Counted from the stretch's first letter, positions 48,223-60,350 are shown. The stretch: 64,000 nt of DNA from Theropithecus gelada (GCF_003255815.1 NC_037668.1:11581161-11645160), one strand, 5' to 3'. The notes: generated from the sequence alone by a model not told the origin. Translations and numbers: made by a program.

Positions 48223-49440
48223 GTACCCAACAGCTGTTGGAGGCCTGTGTCCAAGCTAGTGTGCTAGTCTTCATCCACACTAGCAACATACAGGTAGCCT
48301 GGCCCAACTCCTACAAAAAGATTGTCCAGAATCGACACGAACGAGAGCCTCTGGAAAACACACAGCCCGCTCCATATCTATACAGCAAAAAACTTGCTGA
48401 GAAGGCTGTGCTGGCGGCTAATGTGCGGACTCTGAAAAATGCTGGCACCTTGTACCCTTGTGCCTTAAGATCAATGCATATCTATGGGGAAGGAAGCCCA
48501 TTTCTTACTGCCAATGTAAATAGGGCCCTGAAAAACAATGCAATCCTGTCAACGATTGGAAAGTTCTCCACAACCAACCCAGTCTATGTGGGCTGGGCCC
48601 ACATTCTGGCCTTGAGGGTCCTGTGGGGCCCCAAGAAGGCCCTAAGTGTCCGAGGACAGTTCTATTACATCCTAGATGACGGGCCTCACTAAAGCTATGA
48701 TATCCCTAATTATACCTTGAGCAAAGAATTCGGCCTCCGCCTTGATTCCAGATGGAACCTTCCTTTATCCCTGGTATGCTGGATTGGCTTCCTGCTGGAA
48801 ATAGTGAGCTTCCTTCTCAGGCCAGTTTCCACTTATCGACCACCCTTTAACAGCCACACAGTGACATTGTCCAACAGCATGGTCACCTTCTCTTACAAGA
48901 AGGCTCAATGAGACCTGGCATATAAGCCACTTTACAGCTGGGAGGAAGCCCAGCAGAAAACCATGGAATGGGTTGGTTCCCTTGTGGACCGGCACAAGGA
49001 GAACCTGAAGTCCAAGACTCAGTGATTTAAGGATGACAAAGATGTGCATGTGGGTATTATTAGGAGAGGTTATCAAGCTCTACCCTCCTGGCTTCATACA
49101 GAAGGTGACAAGTGCACAAGCCCGGGTCCTGCTGCCTCCCTTTCACACAATGCCCAACTTATTGTCTTCCTTGTGTCATCAAAACCTGTGCAGTCACTGG
49201 TCCAACCAAAAGCTTTCTGTCCTAATCGTATACCGGAGGACACACAATGCGACTTGCTGTTACCAAATCTCATGGGCTGCTTCTGAACAATTTGGGATCT
49301 CTTTTAACTTGAGGGTCTCTTTTGACTACCATAGCTCCATTCCCCTCTTAAATGAGAAGGGATTTCTTTTCTTTTAAATTTCCTATTTCTTCACAGAGTT
49401 CAATGAAAAGAGTAATAAATGATTTAATGCTTAATGTGGA
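48223..49440 (+). pseudogene. HSD3BP: Exon 4 of HSD3B pseudogene copy 2, lost acceptor and two stops
   Basis: Where copy 1 has 'gggcag|gtactcag', copy 2 has 'ggacaa|gtacccaa', so the acceptor AG (48221-48222) is AA. The next AG, one base later, would shift the frame. The exon frame reads QQLLEACVQASVLVFIH and keeps the catalytic Tyr and Lys as YLYSK (Tyr codon 48375-48377, Lys codon 48487 minus 100, i.e. 48387-48389). Nine bases are missing within the usual VYVGNVAWAH, giving VYVGWAH. Stops occur at 48690-48692 (CAA to TAA, about residue 263) and 48909-48911 (CGA to TGA, about residue 336). The frame otherwise continues to the normal stop at 49023-49025. AATAAA is at 49414-49419. Confidence 0.96.
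49414..49419 (+). terminator. Polyadenylation signal AATAAA, HSD3B copy 2
   Basis: The hexamer is at the same place as in copy 1 (16489-16494). Confidence 0.8.
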
Positions 49441-52230
49441 GAAAGGTGTGGTTACTGTTAATACGTACTTTTCTCCTTTCTCTTACATTTCCAGGTGTCA
49501 CCATCTCTCATTGAGAAGAGTTGGATGAAACAGGGGTTAGGGGGTAGGCAGAGTAGTGGGAGGGTCAGGAAGGGCGGATGAAGACTGAATGAATAAGCTC
49601 TACTATGTTTCACACGTGTACAACATGACCCACATATGATATATATTATCTCATTTAATACTCATCAGAAATGAGTATTAAATGAGTATTAAACCTCACT
49701 CTACCTGTGAGGTAGAGTGACTATTTCCATTTTATCAGCAAGGAAACTTTTGCACAGTCACACTGATTAGCGACTAGGCCCGCTATGAGGGAGCTGGCCT
49801 TGAAAGTCCTTATCTTTCCACCCAATTACACAGCCTGAATTCTTGTCAGTGGTACGGCGGAGCACTGAAGCATGGGGTGCCGATTTATGGGAGAGCCCTG
49901 GTTACCTTGTATTGCCTTCTTCTTGCCCAGTCCCTTGCAGGGGACTCTCTAGAACCCAGAAGAATCCTTGAGGAGCATCTGGAAGGGTTTGCATGCCTTA
50001 GCAAATGACCCTGAGCAGGGAAGAGAGAAGCAAAAATGCATCCAGCCTCCACCTTCAGTGCCAATTTCCTTGAAGGTCTGTAGAACACACCTGGCTATGT
50101 GTGTGTTGATCATTCTGGTTATTCATAACCCTGCATTTCACCCTTTCAAATCACACAATGCAGCCACACCATGTTGTCCTGGGCAAGTAAAGAAAACGAG
50201 TGTGAACTTCCCCAAAAATATACCTTCTATTCAGCCCCAAAGCAGAAGTCTCTACCCCACAGCTCCAGATTTAATGGTCTCTCTCTCCTTTCTCTTTTTC
50301 ATTTTAAATTACATCTGTTCTTCCTTCATTCTTCCGTCTCCTTAGCCACTTTCTTCTCTCTATCTCCCCTTTAATCACTGGTCCTCTCATTTGTCTCAAT
50401 TTCCCTGAAGAGAGGAGGCCAATCAAGACAAGTTTGAGGACTTCAATGACAGCATAGTTACTAAGCAACCAACAAAAACACAGTCAAAAGAACCACTGTC
50501 AGGGGCATCAGGGACAGAGTTGAACTGAAGCAGGTGAGGAGGTTGCTGTGGGTCCAGAGGGTGGGGAGGGAAGCTGTCTCCCTCTCGACCTGGGTGTATC
50601 ATAGCATGATTAGAGTAATACCCAACATCAAGATGACTTGTTTCTTACACAGGAAATTTACAGATCATTAATCAGTTGAATTTGATTACCACAAAGGGAT
50701 TAGTTTCAGTGTTCAACTGTAGAGAAAGGGAAACCATATTCTGGCCCAGATGAGCAGGTTTCCACCACCATCAAAACCACAAGGGACAGATAATCAGAAC
50801 CAGCATCGGGGGGAGTGGCCCCAGGCAGTGGGGTAACATGGAAAATGGAACACCCATCCTTCCCCAGTGCTGCACAAAATGCAAGAGCCAGCATCTGTCC
50901 AGCTCTTGAAAGGCATCCACACCATCCATATGGTAATGCCAAATAGAGTGGAAAATAAAGGAGAGTGGTGGAATCTGAGGAAAGACCCCTTCCCCCTGAT
51001 TTTTCAGCCTAGCGAAACCCCACGCCTATAAAACCACCAGTGCAATTTTCACAGGGAAGGTAAAGAAAAGGACGTATTTTCAACGGGCAGTGAGGGTTGC
51101 TCAAAGAAAGAATTGGATGGGCCAGGATTCTCAACTGAACAAGCAAAAAGGCCTCGTTGTGTTGTGACCAACAAAATGTGCCATCCCTTCTTATACCTGA
51201 GGGTGTGAGGTCGACAGAGCTCCTGCACCAAGCTCCGCTGCATCTCGTGAGACTCACCACACAGAGGCAGCAAAGTCTCGGAGGGAAGAACAAGGAAGAA
51301 AATCTGACCCAGCAGGGACTTTTAGTTGTCTTTTCTCCACCTGAGTGGCTCTGCAGGGTACCTGGCAAAGGAAAGAATGAAAACACAGGCAAGTGCTCAG
51401 CCACCGGCTTAAGGGCTAGGTGTATGTAAGTACAGATAATGGAGCTGAGCTGAAGCCACTGGGAAAAAGCCACAGGAGCCAGTGGGGCTTGAAGGAGGCC
51501 TTGGATTCCTAGTCCCAGGCAGGGGGCACAGCTTAGGCAGTGGTGGAGGAGGACGAGGGACATGAGGATGCCCACCCGCCTTCTGGAAAACGTGTAAAGA
51601 GGGCAGATGAGGAGCTAAGATGCCAGACTCAGCCATGGACTCAACAGGCAGGCTCCCAGGCCAGGGATGGGGTGGGGAGCCCACAATGGCCTAGAGAGAT
51701 CCTGCAGAAAAGTGGCCGAAGGGCAACTCTTATGTGAAATCTTTTCATTTCTAAATATTATTGACTAACTCTAAATTTGAAAAAGCAGTGTGAAGACCAG
51801 TTCCAGGAAAGGGATATGTGGGCTAGTGTTCGAACTGTATGTGTAATATTTTGTATCTTAAAAAGTGGGTGGCAAGGTGTCAGCAACAAATCTGTTCATT
51901 CTTGGTGATAAGTCCCAAATCTATGTTATTATATAATATTCTCAGCTTTTCTGTATGTTTAACACAGGTCATGTTTTTTTTTTTTAAATTAAATTCTGTG
52001 GGGGAAAAATATGCAAATTAACAAAACACATAGAAAGGCTAGCCCCAGCCTTAAGGCCTCCGATTTTCCACTTCTGCTCCCAGTCTAGCAGTCCAGTGGG
52101 GGAGATAAAATACGAGACATGTTGGGTGCTGTGCACAGTAAATGTGCAGAGTGTTGTAAGAGAGGATAGTGCTTCCAGAGGATCCATTCCCATAGGGGAT
52201 TCATGGGGTCCTTGCATTTGGGCTGGATAT
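49441..52230. repeat. Paralogous segment D2 (downstream of HSD3B copy 2)
   Basis: This stretch aligns with D1 (16513-19290) and D0 (1762-4300). It contains two adjacent quasi-palindromes (49652-49684 and 49696-49720) absent from the other copies. No gene is called. Confidence 0.85.
49652..49720. repeat. Two adjacent inverted repeats, private to D2
   Basis: The first has perfect 14-base arms (49652-49665 and 49671-49684) around a 5-base loop. The second has perfect 10-base arms (49696-49705 and 49711-49720) around another 5-base loop. D0 and D1 show neither hairpin. Confidence 0.9.
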
Positions 52231-52572
52231 CAAAAGATGGGTAGGATTTCAACAATCTTTCACTCAACAATCAGGAATTGAGTGAAAGTATTCCAGGCAG
52301 AAGCAATGCAGTCTGCAAAGACCCAGGTGGAAAATGGTCACTTTTAGGCAACAATGAGACCAGACTAGAGAACATAAGGCCAGGGGAGAACTGGAAGATG
52401 CACCTGGAAAAAAATGATGGGCACAGACCATGATCACCCATGATCACCCCTGGAGACACTCTGCCTCCTTCCTTCATCACCCTCAGAGTAGGAGTTCTGG
52501 GACCCCCACTTAAAGACGACTTGACATTCAATTACTTCACATATAACGTGCCTCATGTTCTCTCAAAAACTG

Positions 52573-52815
52573 GACTCTATGGGAAAAGAAAGTCTCCTCT
52601 AGCTATGAATATTGATGGTGATGCTAAAAGCTGGGACATCGTTCACTATGCAATGGGAATTGTTCAGCCGTCCCTGGAAGATTACGATGGTGGTATTTTG
52701 TAGGAAGGACTGAAAGAGATGAAGAGGATACTTCAAGAATCTAGGTAAGAAATGAAGGCCTGATTTATGCGTTGGTAACAAAACTGAATACAGGGGCAAC
52801 TGAGGCAGGCCCAAG
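52573..52815 (+). other. Exon-like block in E2, conserved with E1
   Basis: This is the partner of 19609-19851. It keeps the same plus-strand reading with a shared TAG and a donor-like AG|GTAAGA, and a minus-strand open frame (52814-52599). I do not recognise the protein. Confidence 0.4.
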
Positions 52816-53841
52816 GCAGAATGGCCACTAGTTTAGACAGGACTGGGTGTGGGCACAAAAGTCTCATGCACCCACTTTCTCAAGCCAGAAACCTGGATGG
52901 CAGCCCCGACTCCTACTACCTATCATTCAGGGCTACCAACTTTACCTCCACAACGCCTCTTGCATGTGTCCTCTTCCTCCCTGGTAACATCATTCCTACT
53001 TTTACCCCCCACAGTCCTCCCTGTCTTGGAGAGTCACCCATGAAACCGATCCTCAGCAGTGTTGCCAGAGTGCTCTCCAAACTAGTCTCACCATGTGGAT
53101 ATTTGGAGGGAGTTCTTTTTCTTTATCATGGCCCAAGATGCCACCCAAGACTAATGAGCAGGGAATGGAGTCTGTGCCTTGAAGCATGAAAGAAGATTGT
53201 TATGAGGCAGTGAAGGGGAAGGCTAGATGAACAGAAGAAAGTGGCTTGGCTACTCTGTCCCCAAAGGCAGGGGGCACTAGGGCCAGTTGCAGACTCCAAA
53301 ATAGTTAGTAATCTGTTCTGGAAACCTGAAGTTCCCTATTGAACAGCACAATCTTTCCTCAAGAAATGGAAGAACCAGCACCAGTGAAGTTAACCCTTCT
53401 TCCAAAACAAGTACTGGCAATAGAGGTGGGCATGAGATCGGCTGTGGGCCTATTGTCATCCTAGCATGAACTCTGGCCACTGAGGTAGGAATACGCTTCT
53501 CATGGGCCTGGCTCTAACTCTCTCTGGCACCCTCTGGAGTCTGTCACATCCCTGGTGTAGCTCTGAGCAGGGCAGTTCTGTGGGCACACGGCTGGGGTGT
53601 GGTCACCCAGGGCCTGTGCTTGGCCTAAAGGGCTGCCATGGGACCCCACATTTTATTTTGCACTGATTCTGTATCTGTAAAATATGCAGCCAATCCTCGT
53701 TATGACAGCTTCTTTCAGCAGCAGACTAAACAGCTATGGCCTGAGATCAATCGTGGGTAAATGAAAAAGGCTCCCTCGCTCCTCAAGGGCAGGTCAATGT
53801 TTTTGTGAAGTTCAGACATTTTAACTAAAAAGGCTTCATTA

Positions 53842-53951
53842 GGGATGGTGGGGCACGCCTGTAGTCCCAGCTACTCAGGAGGCTGAGGTGTGAGGATCCA
53901 CTGAGCCCGAGATTTCAAGGCCAGCCATGATCTCATCTCTAAATTTTTTTT
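53842..53951 (+). mobile_element. Partial Alu monomer (AluJ/FLAM-like)
   Basis: 'Gcacgcctgtagtcccagct' and 'ggaggctgaggtgtgaggat' show an Alu left-type monomer with an A/T-rich end. In E1 only its first 20 or so bases remain (about 21998-22018), which places a deletion endpoint inside the element. Confidence 0.75.
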
Positions 53952-53989
53952 AAATTAAAACTTAAAGAAAGTTCTAGAAACATTTACTC

Positions 53990-54140
53990 CAGGTTTTAAC
54001 TGTAGACTCCTTTCCTTCTTCCATTTACCAGTGAGAAAACTGAGGCCTGTGAAGTGAACTGACTTTCCAACAGTCACTGAAACCATCAGGACCGGAGTTG
54101 AACTAGAACCCAGGTCTCTCCACTCTGCTACCTTAAAACA
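53990..54140 (-). mobile_element. MIR fragment
   Basis: 'Accagtgagaaaactgaggc' followed by 'gagttgaactagaacccagg' matches the MIR core read backwards. Confidence 0.65.
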
Positions 54141-54482
54141 TGTTGGAATCCACATGGTAAAGAAAGGAGAAGGGTTTGTGACAAGGGTCCTGGGTTCAGA
54201 AGACAAAGATTTCAGAGCAGAAGCACAGCACAGCCCAGGGGAATTGTAACTTCTGCCGCAGCTCCCAACACCACTTGCACACAACCAGCCACACCAAGAT
54301 TCCACCATGGCTGCTTCTGTCTGCAACATGTCCCATCCCCTTGGCACCCTTTCCTCAACTGACTCCTCCTCATGGTCAGGCTGCACGTTTCCCAGGAGGT
54401 CTCCGGCATTCCAAGGACCAGTAAAATGTCTGTCTACTAAAGACCACTTCCAGTACAGTGTGGGTGCCCATTAGCTTGACTT

Positions 54483-54827
54483 GAGGGAGGGAGAGAAGGA
54501 GGGACAGAAAAAAGAAAGGAAGGAAGAAGGAAGGAAAGAAGGGAGGGAGGAAGAAACGAAGGGAGGGAAGGAGGGAAGAGGGAAGGAAGAAAGGAAGGAA
54601 GGGAGGGAGAGAAGGAAGAAAGAAGAAAGGAAGGAAAGAAGGAAGGAAGGAAGAAAGGAAGGAAGGAGGGAGGGAGAGAAGGCGGAAGGAAGGAAAAAAG
54701 GAAGGAAGAAAGGAAGGCAAAAAGGAAGGAGGGAGGGAGAGAAGGAGGGAGGGAGGAAGGAAGGAAGGAAGGAAGGAAGGAAGGAAGGAAGGAAGGAAGG
54801 AAGGAAGGAAGGAAGGAAGGAAGGAAG
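54483..54827. repeat. 345-bp polypurine tract ending in (GGAA)n
   Basis: The plus strand is GA only, with about four C interruptions over 345 bp. It ends in a perfect GGAA tetranucleotide run of about 75 bp (54753-54827). Such mirror-like purine tracts can form triplex DNA. Confidence 0.95.
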
Positions 54828-56345
54828 TTCTCAAAAGAAAGAGACCCTGGACCAGAATAAATGAAATCTTAGGAAATGGTCTAGAGGCTGTTCAAGTATG
54901 AGTGTTTCCTGAGGAAGACAAACTTGGACTCTATTCTCACCTGTAGTGGTGACCTAGTATTTGTTAACCCTAAGCGGAGAAGGCAGGTGAAGCCACAGAG
55001 CCAGGAGGTCGTCCTACCAACATATGTATTAAGAAAAAAAAAAAAAAACTGGAATGAGACATTTGAAAAGAGGGCAGAAGGCAGGCCTAACCACCAGCCA
55101 GCTGCCTAAGTCATCTGCCTGGCTCAAACAGCCCATCTCCCACCTCAACATCAGCCTGAAAGATGAGAGTTCTGCATAAATGGAGACAGGCAGGTACTTC
55201 ATGGTATAGAAATAAAAGCTGGGGTGACTGAGACTAAGGAAAGGGGAAGAGGAGGGCAAAAAGAAGTAAGTATTCTTTCATTTTAGAAGCAGAATATTTC
55301 TGCAAATGAGAGTGAAGGGTGCAAATCCTGGGTTCTCATTTCAATTTTGCATCACAGTTAAGCAAATCTCTTCACCTTCCTGGGTCTGTTTCCTTTCCTG
55401 CAAAATGAAGGTTATGGCTCATTTCTAAGGTCTGTTGCCAGTGATATTGGGCTGTAAAAGTGTAAGATGATTTGCATCCTCTGGCACCTGCACACTTCTG
55501 CAGCTAAACTTCATAATAACACAAGCCCATATGTGCTTATGTGCTTGTGTGAAGCCAAAGCTATTTGAGAAAGTGGTTTCCCAGCCATTCCCTGGCTCTA
55601 GTGGCACCTGGCACCTCACTGGGAAAGGGGCATCATACCTCTCATAGAGTTGTAAAGGATCAAGAAGTGGGGCCAAGTAGGAACCAATTCCCTCCCTCCC
55701 TGATATCTGATGACCGCTGAACTGCAGAACTTAATGCTGATTTAAATATGGTCTCCTGTTTTGGCATTTAGCTATGGATGTTTCCCAAGTAGGTTTTAAA
55801 ATTCTTAAACAATCACTAGACATAAAAGTGGGCAGAGCCAACAGAGACAGTGCCTACCGAAGAGGAACCAGAAACCCAGAAAAGTCATACCTTGCTCAAG
55901 ACCACTGCCAGTTCATGCCAAAGCTCTGCCCTGCACACTCCACCCACAGCACACCCTCAAAGGAGAAGCAGAACTAGTTCCTTCTTTCTTCCTGTTCTTG
56001 GGAAAGGGAGGCCACGCCTTCTCACTCCCTCATCACCCTGCCCCAGGAGCTGGAAATCCCAGAGAACACAGGCCACATGCACAGCAACTGCCTCTCTCCT
56101 CCTTCTATGATCCCACAAGCTATGATACAGGACTTTAAGACGCCCCTCAGCAGCCCCTTCCCTGCAGCACTGGGAACAACCACCCGATAACCACCTTGCC
56201 TCCTAACATTCACACAAGCCCCTGAATCTTACAAGGGCCTTCGTGTTTGCCATTTTGTTTGATTTTCCCACACCTCATACCTGCATCTTTCCACTGCACA
56301 GATGAGGCCAAGATCAAGAACACCTATAGAGCTTGGTCTAGGCTG
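54828..56345. other. E2-only sequence, mostly unclassified
   Basis: A MIR in plus orientation is recognisable at about 55300-55440 ('aagcaaatctcttcaccttc', then 'gcaaaatgaaggttatggct'). The rest shows no gene I can support. E1 lacks the whole stretch. Confidence 0.5.
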
Positions 56346-58010
56346 CAGCAAAATTGAACAGTGGCTGTGTGAGTCTAGTGAATCTCAGGCTGTGAAATCA
56401 TGTCTGTGACTTCTACCAAATCTATTAACTTCAATCCAGAGATCAGTAGAGTTACTTCAGCTGAAATCTTGAGATGATACTCATTTCAGACATTTGCTAA
56501 TGCTACCCTTGACAAGAGAAATGTCTTGCCAGACCCTTTTTCAGCCTCTTGCCAAAGTGAACTAGCTTTTACAAGGTCACACACTGTCCCTTCCCTTGCC
56601 CAACAAAGCCAGCAAAAGTGAAATTGCCTGAATTGCAGCAGTGGTGGGGACCCTGACTTATAGTTGTAAAGTCCTTGGCAGAGAATCTGCTTCATGTTCT
56701 GCCTTTATTGAATGTACCATCTTGCCCTAGCATAACATGTGAAGCTTTGACATGAAGTTCCCCTGTCCACCTCCCACCCCTTGAATCTCCTAGTGCCAAT
56801 CCTGAAAGTAATACTTAAAATTGGCAAAATAATTCACCACAAGCAGGTTGGACAGGAAGGGAACAATATCAGCCTTCACCTTCACCCTTAAATGATGTTG
56901 AAATGTGTAAGCATCTCTACCTCTCTCATGCCTGTCTCCCTAGCACTGAGCACTATGCCCAGCACATGCCCACTCAACTGACAGGTGAGCTTCTTAGAGG
57001 CTCTGCTCTTAATGAGACACAGCCTTGGGGCCTGGAGTAGGCCAGTCACACACAGATGGTATCAGAACCCCCAGGCAGAACCACTCCCTACTTCAGGCTT
57101 AGTAGGTCCAGAAATGCATCTCAGTGGAGTGTCTTCAGTGAATAAAAAGAATGCATGGAACTGCTTCCAAAGAATCCCTGGTTTCCAGGAACTGGAGTCT
57201 GTCATTCTTTTTACTTAATCGAACATTCTTCAAATATATATGTGGGAATGCCAACGTGAACACCACACGTACACTGACACTTTTTCAATCTTCTTAAACA
57301 TAGGGCAACGTGGTATATAAAACACCTTGCCGCTCACCTCACTGGCTTCCACAGCTGAGCATTCCCGACTGCTGGAATGAGGCAGGGCACCAGCTGGATG
57401 CAGAGAGCGTTGTGAACAGTGGCCTGGATCTCAAGGGAGCAGCTAGAAATTGAAACTCATTGGAATGTGCTGTGGGTTAGTGGAGATGACCTTGAAAACC
57501 AGAAAACTGCAATCTGCAGGGCACTTGCAGCTGTGATAGGGAGACAGAGGAGCAAGCACCAGGCAATTCATGCTGGAGACTGGCCAAGTGTCCTCCTCCC
57601 CTCCCACCAGGGGCAGAGAGGATAGAAATTATGTGATTGTCAAGGGTAGCTGAGAAAAGGACTCATGCCTGGGGTTTGCTTAGTTAAGTGAGCTGAGTTG
57701 GGGGAATGAAGATCTGAGAGAAGGGGAAGAAGGCTGACTATGAGTGGCAAAGACAGTGAAGGCCAGCAGCAGCCTTCCACACCTATTCCATTGTCATCTG
57801 ATGGACAGCCAAGACAGGTACTTTTCCTGGCTCTTACTTATTGTATTGTCTTCACTATTTGGGGCAGTTGTGTGAAAGGCTAGCCTACCAGAAGCAGACA
57901 AAGCCTGTTGCATCTTGCACTGCCCTTTGCCTCCATACCCTGTGGCAGAGGAAAGTATTTGATCCTTCTGTGTTATACTTACTGTGATCCCCAAAAAAGA
58001 AATGGGATCC

Positions 58011-58640
58011 CTATAAGAGATAAAGAAAGTGGAAAGTAACATGAAATGTGACTCAACAGTCAAAGACAGATGTATTTTAGAGAAATAAACTAGAAAGGGA
58101 CTTCTGGCCGATTTCACTCAGGAGCATTCTCTCTTACAGGCTAAGTATACATATTGGTTTTAGGGTGAAGGAGCTTATCACAAGGTTGGAATGTTTCCGC
58201 CTGGGGGAGAAGTTTATGGCAGGGTTGGAATGTCTTTGAGTGGAAGGGAGGTTATCTTGGGGCTGACGTCTTTCTGGCTGGAGGGGAGGTTATCTCAGGG
58301 ATGGCATGTCTCTCGTCGGGGAGGGCTTTGGAATGTTTATGGTAAGAGATGTTGACGGGATGTTGCTGACCTTAGCCATTAGGCTGATGCCCTTTGGATT
58401 TAGGCAGTTTCTGATCAAGGTGAATTTTAAAATGACAGTGCTTGTCCAAGATGGCGATGCTCGTGCTCTGTCAATCCCGACCCTACAGTTCTACAAAGGA
58501 CCAGGGGTGACTTGTTCTTTCTGGCTACCACCTGCCAACAAGGGGACAGAGAGTTTTCTGGTCTCAGATTGACTGTAGGAGCAATGCCGTGTGTGGATGT
58601 TTTTGGGTAGTTGTTTGTGCAATGTCCATGATCCTGTCAG
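58011..58640 (-). mobile_element. LTR-like sequence (ERV, family not named)
   Basis: The stretch has repeated GGTTGGAATGT/GGAGGTTATCT-type modules and 'ccaagatggcgatgctcgtg', which I associate with human-type ERV LTRs. A TG near 58640 (minus) could be the LTR start. The family and exact ends are uncertain. It starts where E1/E2 similarity stops. Confidence 0.45.
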
Positions 58641-60350
58641 TTAAAAATCTTCGAAAAAGATTACTTAGGCAGGGTAAAAACATTAGTCCTAGGCATATTA
58701 TTAATAGAGGGCCCAGGAATTGGATGGTCCATGCTATGATTTTGTTCCCAAACCAAGGATGTATTTAGTTGTTTTGGTATTCCAGCCTTTTTTTTTTTTT
58801 TTTTTTTTTTCTTTTTCTTTTTTTTTTTTTTTAGTTTTTTAGCAGCATCTCTTACTAGACCTAATTCGTTGAGATAGAAACATTCCTCACCTAATGACAG
58901 GCAGAGGCACATGTTTGGAAAGGCCTATGTGTTATTTTCTGTTAGTAACCATTATTCCTGCTATGAGGATAATAATTAAGCAAAATGCTATGGTAATTGA
59001 GTTTCTCTGATATTTTACCTAAAGGATGCTATAGTATATAGTCCTACTGCAAATAGTAGACTGAGTAAAGCAGTTCCCACAAGGGTGGCATAGTAATAAT
59101 TTCCATTTAAAAGTTTTAATAGTTGGCTTAAAAGGAGAGGTAGGAATGACAAAAAGTATTTGGTGAGGTAGGGGTGAGACTGAGTAAGATGAGTAAGTCT
59201 CACTTGGTTATTTTTTTTTTATGATTTTTGACTTAAGATTTCCTATTTCTTTATTTCCTCATGTGAGGGTTGGGGTTCTAGAAGCAGTGCCTGATGAGAC
59301 AGGTTTTCAGTTTATAGGGCTTTAAGAAAGCACAGCTAATTTGGAAACTTATAGCCAGAAAAATTAGAATTTAATTTAAACAGTAGAAAATAATAAGAAT
59401 TGAAAAACATTAGGCAACACTAGAATTTAACAACAGGTATGCTACAGTTTTTGAAACATAATGTTCTCTCTTCAGTTTCCCACTTTTATTAAAAGACAAA
59501 TCATGGTAGGACTGGTTTGGTTTATTTTACTTGGCTTAATTATTCGCATTCAGTGCAGCAAGAATAATTATTTGTTACATAGTGTTTTTAAATTGACTTT
59601 GATGGAACTTTGTTCCATAGAAGGAATATGAGATAAGACCTTTTTAAAGGCAAGTACAGTCATGGATTTGTGTCATCAAATAACTATGAGTTTGGGGAAT
59701 TCCTCTCCTCTTGAGGTTCCAAATAAGTTGGGCCTCCCGGCCTGTCAGAAAGTGACATTTGTTACTTACCACAGATCAGAAACCCTGTACAGGGACTGTG
59801 TACACAAAATATGAGGCCAGTTTCCAAGGGCTTTATTGGCTCCATAAGTCAAGTTTGATTCCTTGAAGGAAAGCACACCACTCCAGTCAAAGCCTTGGTG
59901 AAATAACCAGTTTATCCAATTGTGTCCTGTTACAAAAGAAAGCAGATTCTTATTGTACTTATGCAAATAACTATATTGCCGTAACTTAAGAATACTCACA
60001 GTTTCCAAATTGGGGAGAAAATCAGGTAGAGAGAAACAAGTATATTCCAAATGTGTTAGTGCTTTATAACTGATTATAAAACCACCTTCCAAAGAGGACC
60101 TAAACAAGACAACAATTGTTTACGGATGACACAAAGTTTTAGGGTAGCTATAAAGGCATAATTGACAAGGATATCTGTTTCCTCTGTGGCACACAATACA
60201 ATTATTATTATTACTGATGATGTACACTGAGATATATCAGAATTAGAGGAGTCTCCCATAACTTTGGAACACATACCAATAACGTATTTATACAAATATA
60301 GCCCAAAGAAAGCCAAACACCATTTTATATTTTACAATTCTTCCTGTATG
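58641..60350 (-). pseudogene. Possible ERV internal/envelope-like remnant, minus strand
   Basis: Minus-strand frames at 59203-59015 (one strongly hydrophobic segment), 60107-59766 (aromatic-rich, several cysteines) and 60316-60074 lie upstream of the LTR-like sequence in the order expected for an envelope region. I see no definitive motif, so this is a guess from arrangement and composition. A long T-tract (58789-58832) interrupts it. Confidence 0.25.
58789..58832. repeat. 44-bp T-rich tract
   Basis: An almost pure T run with two C interruptions is present. No Alu or L1 body is attached to it. Confidence 0.9.

Larger units (their letters stand above)
36822..49440 (+). pseudogene. HSD3BP: HSD3B pseudogene copy 2 (whole locus)
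   Basis: This is the second HSD3B-derived locus in the same orientation, about 28 kb after copy 1. It has inferred exon 1 (36822-36874), exon 2 (37003-37230), exon 3 (40952-41116), intron 3 enlarged to 7.1 kb, and exon 4 from 48223. Exons 2 and 3 are open in one frame, giving an apparently complete N-terminal Rossmann region. Inactivation lies at exon 4: the acceptor AG has become AA, nine bases are missing in frame, and two stops are present. A 4.6-kb retroviral insertion sits antisense in intron 3. The lesions share nothing with those of copy 1, so the copies decayed independently after duplication. Confidence 0.95.
52231..58010. repeat. Paralogous segment E2
   Basis: This stretch aligns with E1 (19291-23710) in the order 52231-53098, 53099-53862 and 56345-58010. 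The piece 53862-56345 has no counterpart in E1, and E1's 20132-21250 has none here. No gene is recognised. Confidence 0.82.

Noticed and set aside
54376..54834. Long low-complexity frames over the purine tract
   Set aside because: They reflect the GGAA/GAAA repeat only (Ser/Phe/Leu/Pro or Lys/Glu/Arg runs).
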